Positions 27,430 to 36,638 of a stretch of 64,000 nucleotides of DNA are shown here, in pieces. The translations under genes were made by a program, and so were the position numbers. Each line of letters starts with the position of its first letter. Position 1 is the stretch's first letter. Location: contig NZ_KI912266.1 of assembly GCF_000235425.2 (NCBI RefSeq), positions 860,273-924,272 of the forward strand, given 5' to 3'. The notes beneath the pieces were generated by a model. The model had not been told where the DNA came from and did no database searches. It saw only the letters and a list, made by a program, of their open reading frames with translations. The DNA comes from Pseudofrankia saprophytica. Lineage in GTDB: Bacteria; Actinomycetota; Actinomycetes; Frankiales; Frankiaceae.

Positions 27430-29258
27430 CGATTCGGAAGGTCCGCCGATCGCAGACTGTCAGCCCGTTTGGACCCGGCGCCATCATCGACCTGGTTGGA
27501 GAGTCGTTCGTCGCCGAGGACGTCAGCCGATGGCCGCATGGCGCCGAGGCAATACATATGCCGAGGCTCGCGGCGTCCCTGCAGATCCATGAGATCAAGA
27601 CAGCGCCCGTGCGAGGACTGCCCTACTATCGCTTCCCACAGTGGCTCTTCTGCCCGAGCTGCCGCCGCATGGAGCGTTGGAGCACGGTCCGGGAGAAGAA
27701 GGATCCCGTGCCTCGCTGCCAGAGCTGCACCAGGAAGCCGATCCCACAGCTGGTGCCGATGCGGTTCGTCGCCGTCTGCGCGCGCGGCCACCTTGGCGAC
27801 GTCGACTGGCGACGCTGGGCGCACTCAGCCGCTCGGGCTGGTTCCTCCGGCCGGACGAGTGCCGGGACAAGCAGATGTGCAGACAGCCGGTTGACGTTCG
27901 AAACCAATGCCGGCGTTGGTGGTGGACTGCATTCGACCGAGGTCCGCTGCTCGGTCTGCGGCGCCTCGCGCTCTCTTGAGGACCTGCCGACGAAAGAGTC
28001 ACTCAGACGTGTCGGGCAGCGCTGCACAGGGCGGCAGCCATGGCAGGTCGATGCTGAGGCCGTCTCGTGTGACGAACCCCTGGCCGCGGTCCAGCGAGGA
28101 GCGTCCAGCGTCTACTTCCCGGAGGTCGTCTCCGCCATCGACATCCCGCCGGAGTCGAACTGGAGCGTGCTGAGCAGCCCCGCGGTCCTGCTGAAGGCAA
28201 ACAGCAACTTCAACCTGGTCCTAGACAACCCGGGCCACCCGGCGCGCAGCGTCCTCCTGGGAGTGGCCGCGACCGAGACCGGCCTGTCACTTTCTGAGGT
28301 TGAGTCCGTCCTCTCAGGTCTGGAGACCGATGCGGAGCCGTCGGCCCCGGCCAGCGACCGGGCTGACCTAATCCCAGACGAGTGGATGGCGCTCATCGAC
28401 CCACCGGCAGGCCCGGACGCCTACGACAGGCGCAACAAGTTCGTCGCCCGCAAGAAGGACCTGACGGCGACGACGGTCGACGGACGCCTCAGCGCAGCGG
28501 CAAGTGAGCTGACATACCTGGCCACCGAGGTCACCATGGTCGAGAAGCTCCGCGAGGTCCGTGTCCTGGAGGGGTTCAAACGCCACAAGGCTGAGCAGCT
28601 GATCTCGGCGAACCTCGGCCCTTACCGGACGCTCCTGCCCGGTGTGGAGGTCTACGGCGAGGGATTCTTTCTGCGTTTCAACGAGGATGCGCTGGCGACG
28701 TGGGAGGCGCGGCTCGAGGTGATCGGCCGCGCTCATACGCTGACCGACCGGAAGGAAGACCGCCCAGAGTTCGCGTGGCTGCCCACGCCGACCTCCCGTT
28801 TCCTGCTTCTGCACACGTTCGCGCACCTGCTGCTGCGTCAGACCGCATTCGAGGCCGGTTACTCGGCCTCCTCACTGCGCGAGCGGCTCTACGTCACCGA
28901 CCCGAAGTCCGGCCCCCGCATGGCGGGCGTACTGATCTACACCGCCGCCGGCGACACTGAGGGCACCCTCGGTGGCCTGGTTCGGCTGGGCGAACCCGAT
29001 CGGCTCACGACGCTGGTCGCCGGCGCACTCACCGCCGCACGCTGGTGCTCGTTCGACCCGGTGTGTGGCGAGTCGACGGGGCAGGGACCGTACGGCCTGT
29101 CCATGGCGGCGTGCCACGCATGCTCACTGGTTGCCGAGACCAGTTGCGTGGCCGCCAACCGGCTGCTTGACCGCCGTCTGGTCGTGGACGAGGAGTTCGG
29201 CTTCTTCCGGAACATGCTGGCCGCGATCGACGGCGACCTCGACACCGGCTCATCGTGA
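27426..29258 (+). CDS. DrmB-like DUF1998 protein
   Basis: 610 residues. The N-terminus [19 protein letters not shown] is the DrmB opening. Cys pairs suggest zinc sites: [11 protein letters not shown] with RCQSC (about 74-101), [12 protein letters not shown], and [11 protein letters not shown] (about 175). The C-terminal DUF1998 domain has [19 protein letters not shown] (about 460), [17 protein letters not shown] and CSFDPVCGE with [12 protein letters not shown]. DrmB is the obligate partner of DrmA; in known DISARM complexes it forms part of the DNA-loading unit. GTG 27426 overlaps the DrmA-like stop, and its own stop overlaps the sigma-fusion start, so stoichiometric synthesis is likely. Confidence 0.9.
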   Translation: MTIRKVRRSQTVSPFGPGAIIDLVGESFVAEDVSRWPHGAEAIHMPRLAASLQIHEIKTAPVRGLPYYRFPQWLFCPSCRRMERWSTVREKKDPVPRCQSCTRKPIPQLVPMRFVAVCARGHLGDVDWRRWAHSAARAGSSGRTSAGTSRCADSRLTFETNAGVGGGLHSTEVRCSVCGASRSLEDLPTKESLRRVGQRCTGRQPWQVDAEAVSCDEPLAAVQRGASSVYFPEVVSAIDIPPESNWSVLSSPAVLLKANSNFNLVLDNPGHPARSVLLGVAATETGLSLSEVESVLSGLETDAEPSAPASDRADLIPDEWMALIDPPAGPDAYDRRNKFVARKKDLTATTVDGRLSAAASELTYLATEVTMVEKLREVRVLEGFKRHKAEQLISANLGPYRTLLPGVEVYGEGFFLRFNEDALATWEARLEVIGRAHTLTDRKEDRPEFAWLPTPTSRFLLLHTFAHLLLRQTAFEAGYSASSLRERLYVTDPKSGPRMAGVLIYTAAGDTEGTLGGLVRLGEPDRLTTLVAGALTAARWCSFDPVCGESTGQGPYGLSMAACHACSLVAETSCVAANRLLDRRLVVDEEFGFFRNMLAAIDGDLDTGSS

Positions 29259-32182
29259 CAACTGCGCACGCCGAGGGGCCCAGAAGCGGAAAGACCGTTT
29301 CCCTGGACGCCCAACTGATCGTCGCATCTCCGGGTTCTGGGATGGCCCGCTCGGCAATGCAGCTCGCCGGACGGCTGACCTCGATGGGTCTGCGGGTCTC
29401 CGTCGTCGCCCAAGGCTCGCTCCTGATGGCCCAGCTCCGCCTGCGGCGCTTGGCTGACGACCGGGGCACGCGACTCGAGCGGTACCACTCGTTCTTTCCC
29501 GATCTCTGGCGGAAGTTGTTCCACAGCGATCCGCCGATGCTGGGACTGTGGGAGTACGACTTCGCGGCATGCCTCGACCGCGCGGTACGCGATGTCTCCC
29601 CACGCCGGGTCCGCCGACACGTCGTCGTCGTGGACGGTGGACAGCTTCCACGGGAATTCTATGTTCTGCTGCGCGTTCTGGGTGTCTCGTTGACGGTCTT
29701 CGTCGAGGCGGACGCAGGCGCGGGCGCCGGTGGTGCCTCCGCCCGAGAGATCGAGTCCGTTCTGGGCCAAGGCGCGGCGATATTCCTGCGCGAGAACAGC
29801 CGGAACACGACGTCGATCGCCCGGCTGGCCGCTCACCTCCGTGAGCAGGCCGGCGGTCGTCGACCGGCGCTGCCGGACCGGGGCGGCGCATCGCCAGTGC
29901 TCTGGCATGACCCGGACCTGACGGAGCTGACCAACCGGCTGCGCGACTATCGCGTCCAGCATCCGCGTGAGCGCATCGGAGTACTGGTCCAACAGATCAC
30001 GCAGGTGGACGCGCTGTACCGGGCTCTCAGCCGCGACACGACGGGCTCGGTCCAGTTCCAACACAACGCCAGCTTCAGGCTCCCGGATGGGCGAATCGAC
30101 TTGGATCGCTCGGGCCTGAAGGTCACGACCTGGGCCTCCGCACGGGGAGTCGAGTTCGACACAGTCGTACTTCCAGAACTGCAGGATGTCACGCTCGACC
30201 CGTCCATCCCGTCATTGGCGGGGGCACTGGAGTATCTGGTGACCCGGGCTCGCCGGATGGTCATCCTCGCCTACTCGGGCGACGGCGACCCTCGTATCAT
30301 TCGCGAGCTTCCTCTCGACCTCATTGACGACCAGCGAGGCAAACCGTTCGTATACCACGAGTTTGGACCTGGCGAGCCCGCTGTCGAATTTCCGGCGCCC
30401 GACGAGGTGGCGGAACCCGCGGATGACGATTCGCTCGACGACGCCGAGGAAGATCCGGACGATCGGTCTCTGGCCCAGCCGGACAGGAAAGATCTTGGGT
30501 TGGTGGTCGGGGATCTCGATCCGGTAGCCCTCCCACCGGATGCTGTAGCCGCGGCGCGCCAGCTGCTCGAGGACGACCACCAGCGCCGCCGCCCCGACAA
30601 GCACATCCTGAACGCTGCGGAGGAGGTCGGCCTGGCGATGCTCATGCGACCCGATCGTCCGCTGCACGAGGACCTCGGGAGGGAATTCCGCAAACCACTC
30701 GCACCGAACGACGAGCGAGCCAGGTCGTACGACGCTCTGGTACTGCACAACCGGAGGCTCGTTTTCTCGATCGCACAGAAGTACCAAGAACAGGGCCTTG
30801 AAATCGACGACCTCATACAGCACGGCATGATCGGCCTGATGCGCGGCGTCCAGAAGTTCGACGCGACGAAGGGTTACAAGTTTTCGACCTACGCCACCTG
30901 GTGGATCCGTCAAGCGATCGCCCGCGCGGTCGCGGACGAAGCCCGGCTCATCCGACTGCCCGTGCACCTCGTCGAGAAGATCAACAAGGTCCGGCGAGTC
31001 CTCGGCGAGTTACACATGTCAGTCGATCGCGCGTCGATCTCCGCCGTCGCCGGCCAGGCTCGGCTGTCCGAACGCGAGGTCGAGCAGTGCCTCGTCCTCC
31101 TCCGCCGAGACGTCGTCGGCCTCGACCAGCCGGTCGGTGACGGCGGAGGCACGGTCCTCGGCGATCTGGTCGGTATCGCCGCCACCGATGCCGATCCGGA
31201 CACGATCCTCGATGGAGAGTGGCTGCGTCTGATCGTGGCCAAGGAGCTCGCAGAGCTGAGCCCGAAAAGCACGGAGATCATCAGGCTTCGGTTCGGCTTC
31301 GAAGACGGCGAGCGGCAGACGCTGGAACAGGTCGGGCAGGTCTTCGGCGTGACCCGGGAACGAATCCGCCAGATCGAGAAGAAAGCGCTAGGGCAGTTGA
31401 AGGACAGGCTCCGGAAGGCATACCTGGAGGACATCGCCGGTCCGGGGCCCAAACCCGTGTCGCAGCCAGTACGTGGGCAGGTGATCCCGCTTCATGGCCG
31501 AAGGCCGCTGGCGCCAGGGCCATCCAGGGTCGTCGACGGCGCGGCGTCCACGCACGGCGCCGTTCAGCCAGCCAAACGCCACCCGACGGCCGCGCCAGGG
31601 GCGGTCGATGTCCAGGTCACGTCGCAGACCTCGGCGCCTGTTCCCACAGTCGAACCCACAATGGCGCCGACGCCCACCAAGAGTGGGTCGGCCGGCCCCG
31701 ATGCCGGCGGGGTTCCGGTGGCTTCGCGGGATCCGTTCCTGCTCACGCACCCGGCCACCCAGGACTTCGGGACAGAGCGTGTGCCCGGCGACGGCCTGTC
31801 GGCGCTCGTGACGCCGTATGTGCTGCCCTACCCGGAGACACTCAACGAGGAGGATCTTCGGGAGGCCGGCGAGCCAGCCTCGTGGCGGGAGTCGCAGGGC
31901 CTCTATGTCGTGTCCGATGGCCGTTTCTGGTCCCTGGGTGGGTGGCTGGGCCTTCCCGATCTTGATCTCAGTGCGGACTTTTCTCTGGCCCGACTCGAGA
32001 TCGAGATCGAGCCGATCCAGCTCGATGCCTGGCGCGGCCCCGCCCCCGACCTGCCGCTGGTCGTGCCGACTCCGCTACAGCCGCGTCTCACAGTGCTTGC
32101 GAAGATGACGAGACGACTTTCAGCCGATGTGTTCCGGCGCCACCAGGAACCACCCGCGACACCCCAGGACGGACGGCAATGA
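29255..32182 (+). CDS. Inactivated SF1 helicase fused to sigma-70 and a MORC-like C-terminal module
   Basis: 975 residues in one frame. Residues 1-370 have an SF1 helicase plan with lost catalytic residues: Walker A is [14 protein letters not shown] (no GKT), Walker B is [13 protein letters not shown] (DGGQ for DEAQ), while later motifs persist ([51 protein letters not shown]). After an acidic linker, residues 490-720 are a group 1/2-type sigma-70: region 2 with [18 protein letters not shown] and [19 protein letters not shown], region 3, and region 4 with [21 protein letters not shown] Pro/Ala linker leads to a C-terminal module (about 860-960: [29 protein letters not shown]) that resembles part of the MORC ATPase at 38945. 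GTG 29255 overlaps the DrmB-like stop. It may recruit RNA polymerase to sites held by the system, or act as its dedicated sigma factor; both are inference. Confidence 0.88.
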   Translation: MTTAHAEGPRSGKTVSLDAQLIVASPGSGMARSAMQLAGRLTSMGLRVSVVAQGSLLMAQLRLRRLADDRGTRLERYHSFFPDLWRKLFHSDPPMLGLWEYDFAACLDRAVRDVSPRRVRRHVVVVDGGQLPREFYVLLRVLGVSLTVFVEADAGAGAGGASAREIESVLGQGAAIFLRENSRNTTSIARLAAHLREQAGGRRPALPDRGGASPVLWHDPDLTELTNRLRDYRVQHPRERIGVLVQQITQVDALYRALSRDTTGSVQFQHNASFRLPDGRIDLDRSGLKVTTWASARGVEFDTVVLPELQDVTLDPSIPSLAGALEYLVTRARRMVILAYSGDGDPRIIRELPLDLIDDQRGKPFVYHEFGPGEPAVEFPAPDEVAEPADDDSLDDAEEDPDDRSLAQPDRKDLGLVVGDLDPVALPPDAVAAARQLLEDDHQRRRPDKHILNAAEEVGLAMLMRPDRPLHEDLGREFRKPLAPNDERARSYDALVLHNRRLVFSIAQKYQEQGLEIDDLIQHGMIGLMRGVQKFDATKGYKFSTYATWWIRQAIARAVADEARLIRLPVHLVEKINKVRRVLGELHMSVDRASISAVAGQARLSEREVEQCLVLLRRDVVGLDQPVGDGGGTVLGDLVGIAATDADPDTILDGEWLRLIVAKELAELSPKSTEIIRLRFGFEDGERQTLEQVGQVFGVTRERIRQIEKKALGQLKDRLRKAYLEDIAGPGPKPVSQPVRGQVIPLHGRRPLAPGPSRVVDGAASTHGAVQPAKRHPTAAPGAVDVQVTSQTSAPVPTVEPTMAPTPTKSGSAGPDAGGVPVASRDPFLLTHPATQDFGTERVPGDGLSALVTPYVLPYPETLNEEDLREAGEPASWRESQGLYVVSDGRFWSLGGWLGLPDLDLSADFSLARLEIEIEPIQLDAWRGPAPDLPLVVPTPLQPRLTVLAKMTRRLSADVFRRHQEPPATPQDGRQ

Positions 32183-33951
32183 GTACAGAGATCACCGACT
32201 TCGTCGCCGAACTCCACCAGTGGGTGTACGAACGGGCATCGTCCGAGGAGATCATGCTGCGTGACGCGTTCGTGCAGGTCGCTGCGGAGGCTCTGACCGA
32301 GGACGGAACACTCGACAACCCGGAGTCCTGTTTCATCCGGATGCAGTGGAAGAACCGGCATATTGAGGTGGCTGGCTTCGACATCAGCACTGACGGATCG
32401 ATCCTCCGGCTGCTGGCCGCGCACCACGGCGAGGCGATGGTCAAGAAGAGCCAGATCGACCAGCTGGTTCGGTACACCATCAACTTCGGCGAGGCCTGTC
32501 TGGCCGATCTGCCCGACAAGCTTGAGCGGTCCAGTCGGCGGGATATGGCCGAACGGATCCGGGACTCCTGGGCCGACTTCGAGCAGGTCCAAATCATCGT
32601 CCTGACAGACGGAGCCGCCAGCACGACCGGCGCCTGGGCCGACGACCTCACCGTCGGAAACCTGCCGGTGACCATCCAGCTCTGGGACCTGACCCGACTA
32701 CACCGCCTCATGACCTCGGGACGCCGCCAGGAGGAGATCGTCATCGACCTCGTCGAGATGGGGTACGAGATTCCCTGCCTCGAGGCACCGAAGCAGGCCG
32801 ATGAATACCAGTGCGTCCTGGCGGTGCTGCCTGCGCGACTGATCGCCGAACTGTACGATCGTCACCACAGCCGTCTGCTGCAGCGCAACGTGCGCGCCTT
32901 CCTGCAGGCCCGCACTAAGGTCAACAAGGGCATCGCGGAGACGATCAAGGACAATCCCGGTCGGTTCCTGGCGTACAACAACGGCATTTCGGCAACCGCG
33001 ACGGCCATGGAGTTCGAGATCGCCGCCGACGGCCGCCGGATCATCCGCACTCTCCGGGACCTTCAGATCGTCAACGGCGGCCAGACGACCGCGTCGTTGC
33101 ATGTCGCGCTTCGCGGCGGTGTCGAGGGACTCGCCGACGTCCATGTGGCCACCAAGTTCACGGTTGTCGGCGACCGGCTCTTGGACGAACTCGTCCCGAA
33201 GATCTCGATGTACGCTAACTCGCAGAACGCGGTCACCACGGCCGATTTCGAGGGCAATAGCGCCTACCACGTCGAGATGGAGAAGCACTCACGTGCTATC
33301 TGGACGCCAGCCGCCGGTGTCGTGGCGCGACAGACGCACTGGTACTACGAGCGGGTCCGCGGCCAGTACGACGTCGACCGGGCACGCTTCATGACACAGT
33401 CGAAGCGGAAGCAGTTCGACCTCGACAACCCCAAGAGCCAGAAGATCACGAAGACGGACGCCGCCAAGTACGAGTACGCCTATCGGCGCCAGCCACACGT
33501 CGTGAGCCTCGGTGGCCAGAAGTGCTTCCAGGAATGGTCGACGAAAGGCGAGCCGAGCATGAACGACGCACCGACCGACGCCGAGTTCCGCGACCTGGTC
33601 GCGAAGGCAATCCTGTACGCCCGGGTGCGCAAGCTCGTCCAGCAGCAGGGCTACGGTGGCTATCTCGCCAACATCGCCGCGGCCACGCTCTCCCTTGTCG
33701 TCGACCGCTTCGGCGGTGCGATCGACCTGAATCGGATCTGGCGAATGCAGGCGGTCCCGGAGGCACTCGAACGGATCGTGCCCGACCTGGCCACGCGGGT
33801 CCGCGACGTCATCACCAACCCGCCGGGGAACGGGAACGTGACCGAGTGGTGCAAGAAGGAGGCCAGCTGGCACGAGGTACAGCTGATCAAGTGGACACCC
33901 CCGGCCGAACTGGTTGCCGAGCTGGCCGTCCAGGCTTCCGATGCCGCCTGA
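32179..33951 (+). CDS. AIPR-family abortive-infection protein
   Basis: 590 residues. The AIPR signature is clear: [20 protein letters not shown] (about 237-256), [31 protein letters not shown] (about 296) and [17 protein letters not shown]. The N-terminus (about 1-200) has alpha/beta character ([28 protein letters not shown]) consistent with a PD-(D/E)xK-like or sensor portion, which I cannot assign firmly. AIPR proteins were first linked to abortive phage resistance and recur in restriction-type islands. ATG 32179 overlaps the sigma-fusion stop, and the methyltransferase start overlaps its end. It is a candidate effector or DNA-binding subunit. Confidence 0.9.
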   Translation: MSTEITDFVAELHQWVYERASSEEIMLRDAFVQVAAEALTEDGTLDNPESCFIRMQWKNRHIEVAGFDISTDGSILRLLAAHHGEAMVKKSQIDQLVRYTINFGEACLADLPDKLERSSRRDMAERIRDSWADFEQVQIIVLTDGAASTTGAWADDLTVGNLPVTIQLWDLTRLHRLMTSGRRQEEIVIDLVEMGYEIPCLEAPKQADEYQCVLAVLPARLIAELYDRHHSRLLQRNVRAFLQARTKVNKGIAETIKDNPGRFLAYNNGISATATAMEFEIAADGRRIIRTLRDLQIVNGGQTTASLHVALRGGVEGLADVHVATKFTVVGDRLLDELVPKISMYANSQNAVTTADFEGNSAYHVEMEKHSRAIWTPAAGVVARQTHWYYERVRGQYDVDRARFMTQSKRKQFDLDNPKSQKITKTDAAKYEYAYRRQPHVVSLGGQKCFQEWSTKGEPSMNDAPTDAEFRDLVAKAILYARVRKLVQQQGYGGYLANIAAATLSLVVDRFGGAIDLNRIWRMQAVPEALERIVPDLATRVRDVITNPPGNGNVTEWCKKEASWHEVQLIKWTPPAELVAELAVQASDAA

Positions 33952-35947
33952 GGCGCCGGACCGACGCCCGGCCCGCGACGACGGCGGCCGGCACGGCGGG
34001 TATGGGGTCAGGCTGGTTCGGGGACCGTTCGTACGACTGGAGCCCCACGCAGAGAGTTGCGCGGACACCAAGGAGCTAGCCGCGCTCGTCGGGCGCCTAC
34101 GGGCTGAGGATCCGGACCAGTTGCTCGTCGCCGACCTGTTCTCGGGGGCCGGAGGGCTGAGCCTCGGGCTGGACCAGGCCGGGCTGCGGGTGGTGCTCGG
34201 CGTCGACCATGACTCCGAGGCGACGGAGACACATCGCCATCATTTCAGCGGTCTGACGCTCGACGAGGACCTGTCCGACCCGGCGAAGGTCGATGAGATC
34301 GCCGAGCTGATCCGGTCGTTGCGGCTGGACGTCGTGGTCGGCGGGCCGCCTTGTCAGCCGTTCTCTCGGGCGGGCCGGTCAAAGATCCGGCACAGGGCGC
34401 GACTGGGGCTGGCCGAGGCGCACGACCGACGCCGGGACTTGTGGGAGTCGTTCCTGGCGATCGTGCGCCATGCGAAGCCAGGCTGCGTACTGATGGAAAA
34501 CGTGCCGGACATGGCGCTGGACCGGGAGATGTTCATCTTTCGAACCATCGTCCACACGCTCGAGGGGCTTGGCTACTCGGTCCAGGCCCGGCTCGTCGAC
34601 ACCTCCGAGTATGGCGTTCCCCAGTTTCGGCAGCGTCTGATCATCGCTGCTATGCATGGCGGAGCTACCTTCAGTTGGCCGAAGGAGGCAACCGAGCGAG
34701 TCCACCTGTGGAACGCGATCGGAGACCTCCCCGAGGTTGAAGGTGGATGGCGGCCGCCGGGAGGGCCGGCCGGTTGGTCGATGTATGACCCGACCGAGCC
34801 GCAGAACAGCTTCCAGCGCGCCATGCGCGCGAAGGTTCCTCGCGGCGAGCGGGACCGCGTCTACGACCACATCACCCGACCGGTGCGGCCCGACGACCGC
34901 GCGGCGTTCGAGCTCATGGACGAGACGACGCTCTACTCGGACCTGCCGGCCGAGATGAAGCGCTACCGCGACGACATCTTCGACGACAAGTACAAAAGGC
35001 TGAGCGAAAACACCTTCTCGCGGACGATCACTGCCCACATCGCCAAGGATGGCTACTGGTACATCCACCCACGCCAGAGTCGGACCCTGACCATCCGCGA
35101 GGCGGCGCGTCTGCAGACGTTCCCCGACCACGTCCGCTTCGCTGGTCCGCCCTCGGCCGCGTTCAGGCAGATCGGAAATGCGGTGCCGCCACGCCTCGGC
35201 GAACATCTCGGCCGGGCACTGGTTCAGAGCCTCGACGCACCCACAGTGCCACAGCCAAGCACCGCCGAACTCGCCAACCGGCTCACCGCCTGGTTCGCCG
35301 AGCAGCGCGAGACCACCCTGCATGTCCCCTGGCTGACGGCCAGAACTCGATGGCAGGTCGTTGTCGCCGAGATGTTGTTCGACCGAGTGACTGTCGAGCA
35401 GGTCCGGCTGTTGTGGCCGCTGCTCGCTGGCTGGAGTAGCCCCGCCACCACGGTCGAGGCCGCGGAGGGATTCCTCGAGTCGGCCAGTTGGATCAGGCGT
35501 CGGCATCGTGCGGAGCAGCTTCTGGAGGCGGCCCGCTGGCTCCTAGAGCGTCCAGAGGCGCTGGACGCGCCCGATCCGGTCGGGAAAATCCCGCATGTAG
35601 CCCAGTCTGTCATCGATCTGGCTGTCCTCGTCGTCCGGACGGCGGACGTCGACGAGAGTCCGGAGCCCGTGCTCGTCGGCAAGGGGGTGCTGCGCCTAGC
35701 GGCCCGGCATGATGACAGCTCGGTCGACTTCCAGAACCGGATGTCCGACGGCCGGCTCGCGGTGGCCAGGCTCATCGGTGGTCCCGGCACCGCCCGCGAG
35801 GCGCATCTGGCGTTGGTGGCGCTGGCGAACTCGGTCTGCCGGCCGCATGCCCCGGTCTGCGCGAGCTGCCCTCTCGCCGCCACCTGCCGCCATGCGAACC
35901 AGCCTGACAGGACCGGGTCGACGAAGGCGCGACAGAAGAAGACCTAG
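33941..35947 (+). CDS. DNA cytosine-C5 methyltransferase fused to EndoIII/MutY-like domain
   Basis: 668 residues. The C5-methyltransferase motifs are complete: I DLFSGAGGLSLGLDQAG (about 65), IV GGPPCQPFSRAG with catalytic Cys (about 138), VI MENVPDM, VIII QFRQRLIIAA, IX LTIREAARLQTFPD, X RQIGNAVPP. From about 450 a HhH-GPD-like region follows (PWLTARTRWQVVVAEMLF, WIRRRHRAEQLLEAARWLL) and ends in a perfect EndoIII Fe-S loop, C-x6-C-x2-C-x5-C (Cys 633, 640, 643, 649). The usual catalytic Lys and Asp are lost: the expected GRKTA reads AQSVI and VDTH reads VGKG. ATG 33941 overlaps the AIPR stop by 11 nt; ATG 33914 is possible. It should modify the host's target sites; the fused domain may bind damaged or mismatched 5mC sites. 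Confidence 0.9.
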   Translation: MPPEAPDRRPARDDGGRHGGYGVRLVRGPFVRLEPHAESCADTKELAALVGRLRAEDPDQLLVADLFSGAGGLSLGLDQAGLRVVLGVDHDSEATETHRHHFSGLTLDEDLSDPAKVDEIAELIRSLRLDVVVGGPPCQPFSRAGRSKIRHRARLGLAEAHDRRRDLWESFLAIVRHAKPGCVLMENVPDMALDREMFIFRTIVHTLEGLGYSVQARLVDTSEYGVPQFRQRLIIAAMHGGATFSWPKEATERVHLWNAIGDLPEVEGGWRPPGGPAGWSMYDPTEPQNSFQRAMRAKVPRGERDRVYDHITRPVRPDDRAAFELMDETTLYSDLPAEMKRYRDDIFDDKYKRLSENTFSRTITAHIAKDGYWYIHPRQSRTLTIREAARLQTFPDHVRFAGPPSAAFRQIGNAVPPRLGEHLGRALVQSLDAPTVPQPSTAELANRLTAWFAEQRETTLHVPWLTARTRWQVVVAEMLFDRVTVEQVRLLWPLLAGWSSPATTVEAAEGFLESASWIRRRHRAEQLLEAARWLLERPEALDAPDPVGKIPHVAQSVIDLAVLVVRTADVDESPEPVLVGKGVLRLAARHDDSSVDFQNRMSDGRLAVARLIGGPGTAREAHLALVALANSVCRPHAPVCASCPLAATCRHANQPDRTGSTKARQKKT

Positions 35948-36104
35948 GCCAAGCAGTCGGCAGCATCCCCGGCCGCCGCGTCCTTCTGTCGCCTTGCCCA
36001 AACGCCAAGGGGGTTGGCGGAGCGTCCATATTGCTTGTGGCCGGATGGCGGGCATGCCCAGCCGCTGTGGGGCGAGCGTGGCCCGGGCTGGAAGAATCCG
36101 GTAC

Positions 36105-36638
36105 GTGACCAAGGACGGCCCAGGCGCCGCGGACGACATGGGCCCCAAGGCGACGCGGCCTACCTGGGTCGCGACCGACGCTGGCAACCACCTGCGGGGC
36201 CGCAAGGCACAGAACACCAAGCCTGAGGTCGCGCTCCGGAAGGCCGTGCACGGTCTTGGCCTGCGCTTCCGGATCCACCAGACGGTGGCTCCGCGATGCA
36301 CCCCCGATTTTGTGCTCCCTCGCTGGCGACTCGCGGTCTTCGTCGATGGTTGCTTCTGGCATGGCTGCCCCGAGCACGGGATGAAGCAGTATCGCGGCCC
36401 AAACGCCGAACTGTGGCGCCAGAAGATGGAGGCAAACCGCAACCGGGACCGACGCAACGACGCCGCGCTCGCTGAGGCCAGGTGGGCGGTGTTGCGCGTA
36501 TGGGAGTGCCAGGTACGGCGAAGTGCGGGCGAGGCTGCCCTGCTCGTGCAACGCGCCGCTCAGGACGCGAAGAGGCCGTCTGCAGACAATGCCTCGTCGA
36601 GCCTGGACGCCGCCCGCGCCGCCGACCTACGGGCGTAG
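36105..36638 (+). CDS. vsr: Vsr-family (very short patch repair) endonuclease
   Basis: 177 residues. Conserved Vsr blocks: GRKAQNTKPEVALRKAVH, LRFRIHQTVAPRCTPDFVLP with the catalytic Asp, VFVDGCFWHGCPEHG with the zinc/active-site Cys and His, LWRQKMEANRNRDRRND, and WAVLRVWECQV. Vsr nicks next to T:G mismatches formed when 5-methylcytosine deaminates, so it fits beside two C5 methyltransferases; related proteins also act as restriction nucleases. GTG 36105 is chosen with a GGAAG upstream; ATG 36138 is an alternative. Its 3' end overlaps the convergent second methyltransferase gene by 79 bp. It follows the first methyltransferase by about 157 bp. Confidence 0.9.
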   Translation: MTKDGPGAADDMGPKATRPTWVATDAGNHLRGRKAQNTKPEVALRKAVHGLGLRFRIHQTVAPRCTPDFVLPRWRLAVFVDGCFWHGCPEHGMKQYRGPNAELWRQKMEANRNRDRRNDAALAEARWAVLRVWECQVRRSAGEAALLVQRAAQDAKRPSADNASSSLDAARAADLRA

